NCBI GenBank assembly: GCA_900239685.1
Contig: OENT01000399.1
Coordinates: forward strand, 45,396 to 109,395
Length of the DNA stretch: 64,000 nt
Source of the DNA: Rotaria macrura
Lineage: Eukaryota > Rotifera > Eurotatoria > Philodinida > Philodinidae
Direction: 5' to 3'
Shown here in pieces: positions 36,246-57,032 of this stretch. The position numbers were made by a program, and so were the translations under genes. The notes beneath the pieces were generated by a model, which was not told the origin of the DNA, did no database searches, and was given only the letters and a program-made list of their open reading frames with translations. Positions within the stretch are counted from its first letter, which is position 1; every line of letters starts with the position of its first letter.

Positions 36246-38955
36246 TAACATTTCACGCTTAAATCCTTTTTCTCGATTTTTCATTATTGCTCTAAGGAGG
36301 AGTCCATGAAATCGAAAAAGAATTTAAAATAATAGGTCTTCCAATCATGGAGTTTGTTTTTAATGTGAAAAATTTTGAAATAAAGTAGCCAATATCGCAA
36401 GTTTATATGCTATCGTAAACTGTTGAAAAAAAGATAATCGATTAAAAGAGAGTTCATGGGGGAATCAGCAGACTTCCCTTAATCGAATTATTGAGAAGCA
36501 AAAGGATACTTTCTTTTGTTATTAGTCAATCACGGAAATCGTTAACTATTATGAGAAGAAAATCGAGATGTTAATTAAAAAAAATTATATCGTTTATGTT
36601 ACATCTGAAATCAGATCATCATTTGTCTTTTTATTTCGATCTCTCAGATAAACATTGGTCCGATTTCCCTTGACAAATATAAAACATGAATCTTTTTTCT
36701 TGTTCATCTCTCAATCACAATCATAACGTGTTATATTTTACACGTCGACAGATTGGCTTAACAGCTTTTTTCTTACAAAAGATACACTTTTTGTAGTAGC
36801 GTAGTCATACGATGACAGATACTTTGGTACCGCCGTAACAAGTTTTAGAAATTTATTTAAAAGGATCTGCTCACCTTCTCGGTTCCAAATATTCAGTTCT
36901 TAGTTCTTCAGTACTCTACTCTAGCAATGTTTCGAAGGTTGCTCTATCTATTGCAAACGTTATAATAATTTAAACTTAGCTTTAAAGTAAAGAAAAAGCT
37001 CGACAAGATAGAACATTTTCTATGCGAAACGAGTTAATTCGTTATCGTTTTGGCGAGTTTTTTCAAAACTTAACTTCTAAACAAACACTTGCAGGATTTC
37101 GCCAATTTTTGAGATCCATTACATCTAGTTAAACTAAAACGTTCTTTATTGATAATAGAAATACTTTAGGATGACTAATCTTTGATTTAAGAAACATTCT
37201 GTATCACTAATTCATTGTGGAACTGGCAGAGTAAGATTTATTCAAAAACCCATATATCTTTGAGTGTGCTTTTCGTATCTTGGCTTCTTTTTATTCAATT
37301 AGAAGGATACAGAGAGAATAAGACAAGATCCTGGTCTAAAAAATGTTTGCCGTATTTGAAACATAAACGTTTTGACCTCAATCGGACGTATTACGGCTCA
37401 GAACCTGGATCGATAAAGAGTAACTTTTTTATTTGCGCTTTCAACATTAATATTTGATAGCAGAAAACATCCAAGAATGTTGGCTCTGGCACAACTTTCT
37501 CTCTACTCATTGAGTTCTATCTGTCTTGAAAAGTTCAAAAATTTCTGATGAATTTTCTTTTAAAAATGTCGATGAGATTGGTAGAGGCTCTTCAAGGTGA
37601 TCGTAGTGAATTTTTGGACAGACAGCAAGTTTCAAAAGGAATAAAACATACTTATACCTCTGTTGCTGTTTTGGAGAATGAAAATGATAGTAGAAATTCA
37701 AAAGTTTCGTCTGTTGAACAACAGACTATCTGATCTAATTCTTTTATTCGTGGGAATTCATTGAATGGTCGAAGAGAATTATGAAATTACTTATTCTGAA
37801 AGAGTATGAGTGACTAAACGACTCAATAGTACCGTGTTGGAGCTTTGTTTTATCAAATTGTATTTTTACAAGAGCCCTGTCTTTTTTTTACGAGAATCTC
37901 AGCTTTTTTTGGTATGTATGTCATTCGTCAAATTTATCCTTAAGAAAACAAATCATTTGTAAGATGGTTATCTGTCCAACATAACTAGTACTACACAGAT
38001 GCTTCCTTATTACAAAAGATAAACTTTGATTTGTACTTTGTCTAATTAATTTAAAGGCAAACGAAGATAAAAAAGGAGGATATACTAATGTTTCGTGGGA
38101 TGTTGGTTTTTTATAATTAGTGATTAAACGCCATTCAAACGTGTCTTACCCTAGTTAACATCACTAAATTTTTATAATTACTCCTTTATGGAATAACATA
38201 AATATTGTAATTTTTTTCGTAGTATAAAATATTATTCACATTATTGTTTTGATGTCAACAGTATATTTTTGTATTGAATAGAAATCTGTTAGCGATGAAT
38301 GCCTGTGTTTATGCTTGTTTACCACTTTTATATTTTTTAATAAGAAAGCATTGCCTTTGTTTGTGGAAAATATTTATTTTACTATAATTACTAGTGATAT
38401 TTTCGTTCGTTTGATTTAAAATGAATAGAGGTTGAAAGAAAAGTGAAGATATTACATAAGCATCGTGATTAACGTACACATATGTCAAAATGCAACTGTT
38501 CGCACAAGTGTTTAGCTTACACTAAAGAACGTGTGTTTGTATTCAGTTTTTTACAATGACTAATAGATTGTTTTTTTCAATATCGTCTTCTTAACTATAT
38601 TATTTGTTTCTCGAATGAGAATAAGAAAGAAATTCAAACGTTTAAGATCTGATTACAAACCGGATTCGCTGACGAACTTACGACAGACGAAAAACAGATT
38701 AAAAAAAATAAGGAACATTGGGTATAGTTCAATGATAGAGACAATAAATAGCAATAGCGGTTTTTCGTAACTCAATGATAAATAAGATTTCGCAACGGAA
38801 ATAAAAAGATAAATAAGACACAAGTATGTACCACTCTTATGAAAAAAAGGAACACAGAGAGGGTTTTTGCGTGAAATGCGATTCCAATTCATACTAATGG
38901 AAGCTTTCTGAGCATTCGATTTGTTGTATGATGGGGATAATAATGATGACAATAA
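36246..38955. other. intergenic, no gene supported
   Basis: Short frames (37215-37457, 37548-37733, 38653-38952) overlap others on the opposite strand and show no domain. The right end holds the 3' UTR of the HSPA4 gene. Confidence 0.5.
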
Positions 38956-49370
<10,415 letters not shown>

Positions 49371-51316
49371 TTTTATTTTATCGAAACGACAAGATGTAAA
49401 ATAAGATATTCTACAATTAAAGTAAATAAAGGCTTCTGGTCAGAACAAGATAAAGAACTATATAAAACGAACTATTTTTTTGACAGATCTTAAGTAAAAC
49501 ATATGAGAAAGGTAGTGAAAATGGAAGAATTTTCTCGACTATTCGAGAATGAGTATGTTGGAGAGTAAATTTGTTCTGTATATGTTGGTATAACATGGAT
49601 GATATTACACTTGGTTTTCAAATTTCGATCGGCATAGTCTGACCTCTGGTGAGAATATCATGGAACTGTTTGATTCGACTTCTGATAGAATGAATGTAGA
49701 CAGATTTCTTTTTATGTACATACACAACATTTCGTTTTACATATGATTCCAGTAAAAATTCATCGTTTACTACATGCAATAAGTAAAAAGTTTTACTTCT
49801 ATACAAAAATTGATTGTATGCATCTTGTAAATTATATTTTTACGTGTAAACTAAAGAATTAAATAATACAGCTATGTCAGTTCGAAAAGTTAGCCATCGA
49901 CGTTTTTTTTCATTAGAATTCGAAAAATAATTACCTAACTTTTTTTGCATAAGTTGAACTTGCGCTCTTTATTGATTATCATGTGTTAATGCTCAGGTTA
50001 TCAACAGTAAACAAAACAACAAAATTTAATCCATTTTTTGAGATAAATCTTCTGAACAAAATATATGAATTATTGAAAAAAATGAAACGAGAAATTCTTA
50101 GAATGTAAATTCAATTTGAAAATACTTTAAAAGTAACCCGGTATATTGCCTTACAGTTATGATTCAGTTCATTTTAAATTATGCCGCCCACTCTTACGAC
50201 TCCAATACAAGCAAGACAATCAGGCTGCTTCAATTAAGATCAAGATTGAAGCCAGTGGAAAATTGATGGCAACAAACTAATTACGGTTGGATAGGCATGT
50301 GTCATTGTACTTTTAATTTCACCCACCACCAAACCCGAATCCTGAGAATCCCAATTTTTTATGATTGTACTATTTTCTTGAGCTACTACTATCAATTAAT
50401 AGGAGTACCTATATGTATATTTGTGTTTTGCTGATGTCTATCAATTATAAGACAGTGATACCCTGATCCTTGTAATGATCCTTGTACAAAAAAAGTCACT
50501 TTTCTGTTAGGCAACTTTCTCGTTTCCAATGTTTCATTTCTTCTTTGCAAAAATAAATGCGTGGGATTTCAAAGGTTCCATCATTAACTGCGTTTTGGAG
50601 GGACTCACGGTTGCCGAATCATCGAAATGCTAGATACACCAGTGCACACAGGATGAAATAACTCATTATTTTCTGTTTTTCGTCTACTGAGTAGACATGG
50701 AAAAGTCACCTCTTTTTGGAACTCGGAACCAACATCAGATACTTTTATAATCCTGTTGGAATCAGCCATCTGAGAGATCAGTAGATTTTTTCCGTTATAT
50801 ACAGATGCATTACCGTATTGCTCATTAATGTTATTTTGGAACTAATAATTTTTTTCTATGAGCGCATCGGATTCCGATTAATATTCTCTAAACTAGAATT
50901 GTATCAGCATTGGCTTCAAATTTTTAATAGTCATATTAGAGTCAAAATCGACGATTTCCGATTGGGAATTGCCCATCTCTGGTACTTGATGATTTTAATT
51001 GAGGAGTTACGCCACTTCAAAGAGATACTAATTCGTGTCTAGAATCACCGAGAAAAATCTCCATTCTACCTAATCTCAGCAACTGGATGTACTGAATATC
51101 TGCACATGTGTGTGCCTGAAATTCGCCAAGAACGCAGATCAGAGTCATCAGTTTGTCCGAATTGTTATAATTCACAACAACAAAGCTTCATGGATTAGTT
51201 GATTCCTCATTGTTCACAGCTATACTTAAGCAATATACGTTGTTAATTTCATTGAAGCTCATAAATCCTGATTAGAATTATTGACACTTGAGTGTGCCTA
51301 TTTAAAGGTCGGTAAA
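49371..51316. other. intergenic upstream of HSPA4, no gene seen
   Basis: The first few hundred bases should contain the HSPA4 promoter, but no convincing heat-shock element array was identified. The remainder (50-51.3 kb) is slightly less AT-rich and lacks open frames with motifs. Confidence 0.45.
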
Positions 51317-51571
51317 CCCAGGAGGAAGGTTACGGTCCACTGTAAATTACCGTAATTTCACCGTAAACGGCCGTTTCTACGCCGTAATTACACCATAAAC
51401 GACCGTATTAATACCGTAAACCACGTCCATGATTTACGACCGTATTCTCACCATACTTTTACCGTATTTTTATCGTATATCGATCGGATACGGCCGTATT
51501 CGCGTTAAAATACGGTCGTAAATCATGGACCAGGTTTACGGCCGTATATGTACCGTATGCTTTCACCTGGG
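51317..51571. mobile_element. CCGTA-rich MITE-like repeat, copy 1
   Basis: Starts CCCAGG (51317) and ends CCTGGG (51571), flanked by AA on both sides. The 255-bp body is packed with CCGTA/TACGG units (for example ACGGCCGT, TACGGTCGTAAATCATGGAC, and its inverted partner GTCCATGATTTACGACCGTA), giving a long self-complementary structure. A second copy lies at 62958-63253 with near-identical internal sequence, which proves it is a dispersed repeat. Confidence 0.8.
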
Positions 51572-51770
51572 AAGTTCCTAATCCACTTCCTAGAGCGTAA
51601 CTGATTAATAATTATAAGTAAGTTGAACTGAAACTTATGAGAAATTTTGCTTGTAGTTGAGTATTATTACCTACAAGTACCACAAAAGTAATATCATCGA
51701 AAGAGTAGCAGCACATCAATAACCATGATGTTGGCAGCAAGAACTTATAAATCTGTAAAGACGACACCCT

Positions 51771-52056
51771 CAGCAGACAAACTTTATCAAAAACACGTTT
51801 AAACGTATGAAAAAGTGTAAAAAGTGGATGTTTTTTACTCAATAGCAGTATCCGATTGTGAGCAAAAACCTTCATTTTCTCGCTGTTTGTGCGTTTACAC
51901 ACATTCTCAGCACAAACACGATTGTAAAAGCGTATAAACGCATTAACTATTATCATAATCATAATGACCATTTACGATTATGAAAAGGACGACTACGTTT
52001 GATGTTCTTTTTATTTATTCGTTTAAACGCGTTTATGAAAGTAGTTGTCTGCTTGG
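51771..52056. repeat. inverted-repeat element with CGTTTAAACG near both ends
   Basis: Left end AGCAGACAAACTTTATC..ACACGTTTAAACG and right end, inverted, AGCAGACAACTACTTTC..CGCGTTTAAACG. Between them are several further GCGTTTA/TAAACGC pairs. Boundaries are approximate and no clear target duplication was found. Related sequence surrounds the second CCGTA element at 62.8-63.4 kb. Confidence 0.55.
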
Positions 52057-52584
52057 CAAGGTTACATCGAACAACATGATGCATTGAATAACGAAAGACC
52101 ACACATTTTGCTTCAGTTATATACTAAAATATGAAGAATACATAACGATCTCCTCTTAAGAAAAAATTATAAATCTTAAAGTGGGGAATTGTGTTACATA
52201 TTTTTCTGCTGTAATAAAAATGATTACACAATTAAAATTATTTTTTGAATAAATGAAAAGTTTTTGACATTATTAATTCCACATGAATAAAAGTAAAAGT
52301 ATATAAAGATTGATAAATAAATCATATGTTTGGGCACTTTAAACTCCATGCATATTGAGTACGCGAAGAGTGATGATAACCATGAAGATTGGCGTAGACA
52401 TGAATGAAACAGTAGAGAATTTTCCAGCCTAAAATAAAACATTATGCTGGATGTGCCGTAACATGACGCCGGTCTGGATCATATACTTCAGTTTAAAGCT
52501 AAAACATAAGAAGTGGCAATTGGCAATTACCTTAGTTCCAGGCCGTTGGGTCACAAATACAGTTTACTTAGTCAAGACTATAGT

Positions 52585-52709
52585 CGACGATCTTGACATC
52601 ATTCTTTCCAGCTTCTTGTAGATACATTCTTGCCTGACGATGCGATTCTTGCCTCGCCAAACAAGAATGTATCTACAAGAAGCTGGAAAGAACGATGTCA
52701 AGATCGTCG
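52585..52709. repeat. 48-bp-arm near-perfect hairpin
   Basis: The arm 52585-52632 (CGACGATCTTGACATCATTC onward) is followed by a 29-nt loop and its reverse complement 52662-52709 with one visible difference (ATCATTCTTTCC versus ATCGTTCTTTCC). The loop itself repeats the phrase GATTCTTGCC. Could be a small fold-back insertion or a hairpin RNA precursor. The short open frame from 52630 runs through it and is not a gene. Confidence 0.8.
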
Positions 52710-53939
52710 AATAGTGGAATTTCAAACAACGTCAAATTTCAAATTTACGCAGAGTTCTTTTAGAATTTCCATAGAAATCATTAATATTTTATTATTGACA
52801 CAGATACATAGTTTTGTGTTATTTTCAAGTAAAGAATATATTAATATTCAGTTTTTAATGAAATACATTCGTAAAATTCAATTCAATACTTTGTTGTTGA
52901 GTACTTTAGTACATGAGATGTTAAGATGAGCGAAAGAATGCCATGTCACGACTAAGGAAGAAATAACTGAAATCAAATTTTTTCAATTTCTTTTATTTTG
53001 ATTTCAATAAAGAAGTCAGCGGTTTTCCTCCTAGTTCACGACACTAAATTTCGATTTTCTTAACATCAAAATCAAAGATAAAAGATCAATTGTATAAAAA
53101 ATTTCTTGACATGCAAAATTTTCAAAAGAGAAAAGGAATGGATACATAGTGGACCGGATAAGAGAAAATTCAGTTTGTTTTTTCATTAAAAACCTATTTC
53201 CTAAAAAGTGATAGAATAGTTTAGAAATCGATCTTTTCATTCATATGAAAAAGAAAACTTGGTAAGATGGCTTACTCAAGATAAGTGCCAGTAAAATTTT
53301 TGAAAACGCACAGAAAATGATTTAACTCTGAAACGTTTGCTTGGGGTACATTTGAACCCCAACAAATATTATACTCGTATTATACACGCATAACTTTAGC
53401 TCAACTCAAACCTCTCTCTATATACTCTGATGAACTGTATTCTATTAAGTTGTTAACGTCAGTTATTCATCATCAAATGTTGTTTATATTTGAATCACTA
53501 TATCTGGTAGTATACATAATTGTGTCTTACCTACCTAGCTTTCACCTGAAAGTCAAACCATCTTCTTAATGTTGGTATATTTTTTGCGAGCAGACTTTTT
53601 ATTTCTATGCTTAAGAACTCTCTCTCTTTATTTACTCAAGAGCATTTCAAAACTTTCTAGTGACGTCTACAACGTGTAAGACATATTTCAAGATTCGAAT
53701 GTTGAATACTAAAATAGTTTAGAAAACGTTCTATTCAAGTTTGAAACATCATATATATTATATGAATAACGGATTATCATCATTGATAATTCCTCGCTTC
53801 ATTCAAATTATACTAAATTCTCTCACAACCACCAATAGGATATGATTCATGTAAAAAAAGATGCAAAAAAATCAGTTTTAATAATCAAAAAATCGATTTT
53901 TAATCGATTTTATGATTATTATTTTTTACATCATTGAGT
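52710..53939. other. intergenic, nothing recognised
   Basis: AT-rich sequence without motif-bearing frames. A short palindrome (AAAAATCGATTTTTAATCGATTTT) is seen near 53886. Confidence 0.5.
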
Positions 53940-53944
53940 GTCAG

Positions 53945-54475
53945 TGTCAGAGCTGCCGGGCTGGCCTATGGTGCCTGCCAGGCCAGGCAACCCGTCCAGG
54001 CTGAATTTTGAAAATTTGGCCTGGCTGATAAATTGTATTGATTTCTTCAGTAACCATCTTGAAACATTTGGTTCTTTTAACTGTTGATCGTGTTCCTATA
54101 AGCATATATTGTTTTTACTATTGTGTTAAAATATCCTTCGATTATGTGAAAAACTGATGATAATATCAAAAAGTTTCAATAGTTCAAGTTTTTCTCTTAT
54201 AAAAAAAATTTATGATCATTGTCTCTTTGTTTTAATGTCCTATTTTGTGTAAGAACTGGTTATTTGTTATCTTCATGAAAATAATTTAAATTATTGAAAC
54301 TGAAATTATACACCAATTTGAAAAATCAGACATATCACTTGGCTTAGTTTGGCTTGCAGGCCAGGCCAGGTTAAGAAGCCAGCCAGTCCACAGCGCTCTG
54401 ACCCCCAGGCTAAGTCAGACTAGACCAGGTCAGGCCAGCCCGGAAAAAGTGGCCTGTTGGCATGTTTGGCCAGTG
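53945..54475. repeat. GGCCTGG-rich fold-back repeat
   Basis: Two GC-rich blocks (53950-54030 and 54345-54470) made of GGCCTGGC/GCCAGGCC motifs enclose an AT-rich centre of about 310 bp. CCGGGCTGGCCT at about 53959 is inverted as AGGCCAGCCCGG at about 54433-54444, and CAGAGC at 53950 pairs with GCTCTG at about 54394. No matching target duplication was found, so element ends are uncertain. Confidence 0.55.
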
Positions 54476-54709
54476 CATATGTGGGTAGTTGTGGCATCGT
54501 GAATTTGGATGAACATACCCCAGAGAAAAGTAGTCACAGCTATACCCACCCACATATTTTCAACTATAGGTATAATCATCGGATATAAATTTCGATTTCG
54601 ACTAACCAACAAGATAGAACCAACAGAACGTAACGAATTTCAAGTCTTCATTTTTAGTGAAGTAAACGAAAAATGCAATCTTCTATAAGACATCAGACTT
54701 ATTTCACAT

Positions 54710-55166
54710 GAGTTAATAGCCAACGGAGTTGGGTCGACCTAATCCAGCCTACCATATTCGCCACTACTACCTACAAGATCAAGTGTACTTCCAAAATATC
54801 TAGAGCCACATTTCAAAAAGCTACACTCATATATTGGTATGCTAGAAGCAATAATTGGAATTCTTGGTGAATCCAGGCGGAATAACGTCTCCCGTGGTTT
54901 CTTGGACACAACGTCTGAAGTGACCGAGCAAAATCACATTCTAAGAATCCAAACACAAATAGTCAAATGTTACAGGTCCAAATGCGATTACTGGGGTTAA
55001 ATTTTGATATGGTGAAAATACTATATTTAGTACTGTAGCCTTCCTCTAGTATTTTGTAGATCTCGTTCAACGTGCTACTGATGCCTTCTCTGATACTCAA
55101 ACTATTAAATGCTGCTAATACCATTTCTCTGGTCGAAGAAAATGAAACGTGAACTGCCGTATACAC
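54710..55166 (-). pseudogene. unidentified decayed coding-like segment
   Basis: Starting just after an acceptor-like TTTTTAG at about 55168, one minus-strand frame stays protein-like for about 150 codons (STREMVLAAFNSL, NHGRRYSAWIHQEFQLLLL, NMVGWIRSTQLRW) and is broken only by TGA at about 54963, TGA near 54808 and TAG near 54771. The base composition is more balanced than the flanks. I do not recognise the family. It could also be chance openness inside a transposon remnant. Confidence 0.3.
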
Positions 55167-55199
55167 TAAAAATACAGCACGGATAATGAGCCATACCCA

Positions 55200-56350
55200 C
55201 CTGTGACTGCATAATTGTCACTGATGTTATCTTGATGTTTGTTGTGTGCTCATTTGTTTGTTTCTCTTTATAGTTTCCCTCCCTTTTTCTCTCTTGTTGC
55301 TTTGTGCCTAAAATTGTTAATTCAGTTTAACATAATTATTCTCTCTTTTTCTGCATCATCTACTCACTCTACTTTATATCTCTCTCTTCATTGAGATACA
55401 ACTATATTCCTTCTTCTGATATCCTCCACTCGCCATTCAAGCGTTTCTGATATCTACTTCGAATATTTCTCTCTCTCTCTCTCTTGTAACTCTTGTCAAT
55501 TACTCTCTTGCCTCGTTCTCCATCTCACCTCGTTTCTGTTCACCTCAAATATATTATCGGATACTTATCCGACTTTAATTTTACTTTGTCTCATCAATTG
55601 TATTCTACGTCACAATCCATTATTGTGGCACCCGGCATTTTTAATAGTTGCGCCTCTCAACCGACTAACGAAGCAACACCCTCCCCCCACGCCCGAATAA
55701 CACGGGAAATAATATAATAATAAGGCCATACATTCTATAGGGTACAATAATATGACAGTGTCTTTACTAAGCTATACACAGAAAATACGGTGTCTCTATA
55801 TGCGTGTACTACTGACCGTGTTAAAACACCTTGATTTGACCTAGAAGAGGTTGTTCGACGGTGGAATATAGCACAAAAACGCTCGTTTTCGACAAAGTTA
55901 CGTTGATCCAGGACCATTGACATGGATTGTGTCAAAATTCTATAGACTCTTTCTTGGGAGATACAAATACGCCTGAAAAACCTATTTGGAAAAATCAATT
56001 AGAACTAAATATGATACATAACGTAAGCAACCAACATTGCATGAATTAGTTCTTAAGCAGAAAATAATTAAGGGAAAATCTTAAACATTCATACCAAAGT
56101 TTATTCTGATCGAACATCTCGAAAAATGAGTGTCACTTGTCCAACGTGTACATAAACGGGGCGTATTATTTTATTACAATCATAGCTAAGTATAGTGACA
56201 AATGTAGAATGCGAAAGAGTAATCCCAGGTAACAATTCTCATGTTTCAATCAATAATCACGACTCCCTATTCCCAGCTACATCAACACTAAATGGTAGTT
56301 ATATTAGCGTCAATGTTGAACCACACTAACGCTAAACGATGATTAAGATG
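55200..56350. other. non-coding, pyrimidine-rich region
   Basis: From about 55270 to 55530 the plus strand is rich in TCTCTC runs; the following 300 bp are more GC-rich (CACCCTCCCCCCACGCCCG). No LTR, primer-binding site or gene could be established. Confidence 0.35.
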
Positions 56351-56357
56351 CGCTTTC

Positions 56358-56424
56358 TAGTCTAATTGACTTAGGACAGCTGCCCTGATAGCAGGAGGTG
56401 CGGGTTCGATTCCCGCGAGGGTCA
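56358..56424 (+). tRNA. tRNA-like remnant (3' two-thirds), probably pseudogene or SINE head
   Basis: A perfect T-arm GCGGGTTCGATTCCCGC (56399-56415) follows a variable GAGGT and an anticodon-arm-like CTGC-CCTGATA-GCAG; upstream TAGTCTAATTGACTTAGGAC resembles a D-arm. The expected 5' acceptor strand complementary to GAGGGTC is absent, and the anticodon loop lacks U33 in register. So this is not a functional tRNA as it stands. Confidence 0.4.
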
Positions 56425-57032
56425 CTTTTCCGTCGTTCAGTCACATAACATCGTGACACTGCTTGTCCCTTTCGTTCTATATCTCATATATATCTCTTTC
56501 CTTTCCTTGCCTTTCCATTCCTATCAATTCCTTTCCATTCCTTTCCATATCGCTCACATATGAAGCTAACAAGTTATTTTTAGAATTGTCACTGGCTTCA
56601 ATTTCATCTACGAAGCATAGGATCTTGGTACAACGAAATCCGAAGTATATCCATATGTGCAAAATTAGATAATAATAGCAAAGATACTTGTTCGTACTCG
56701 TGCACCTGAATACCCATCACACCCTACATCACGTTATTGGATGAAAATTTATTTTCGGAACTACTTTCGTCCATTCAATGTTTTCAGTAAAAGATCTACT
56801 TCTCACTGTAACTAAAAGCGGAATGATATAAATAGGCAATAAGCTCTACACTATTTTTAACATAAACGAGTCCTTGATTAGTAAGACTTTAATCTTATAA
56901 ATGAAAGTAAAATTATGACAAAAAGTATCTACTGTTATTCTAACCAAAAAAAGACAATATTTCACACACTATAAGCGCTGCTATATGGTAGTTAATTCAA
57001 GAAATGAAGAATATCATAGCCAAACATTACTT
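56425..57032. other. intergenic, nothing recognised
   Basis: Contains a run of TTTCCATTCC repeats at about 56505-56550. Otherwise featureless; the right part should be 3' UTR of the monooxygenase gene (minus-strand AATAAA at 56753-56748). Confidence 0.45.
56505..56550. repeat. short CCTTTCCATT tandem-like tract
   Basis: Imperfect repeats of CCTTTCCATTCC / CCTTTCC in succession. Confidence 0.55.

Noticed and set aside
49371..49800. Heat-shock element array upstream of HSPA4
   Set aside because: No run of at least three alternating nGAAn units was found; isolated GAA/TTC are expected by chance.
51612..51971. 119-codon minus-strand frame
   Set aside because: Starts inside the inverted-repeat element and has no recognisable motif.
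52630..52929. 99-codon plus-strand frame
   Set aside because: Begins in the loop of a hairpin and lacks any domain.
55270..55730. Possible solo LTR
   Set aside because: No terminal TG..CA inverted dinucleotides with duplication, no second copy in the window and no primer-binding site that I could confirm.
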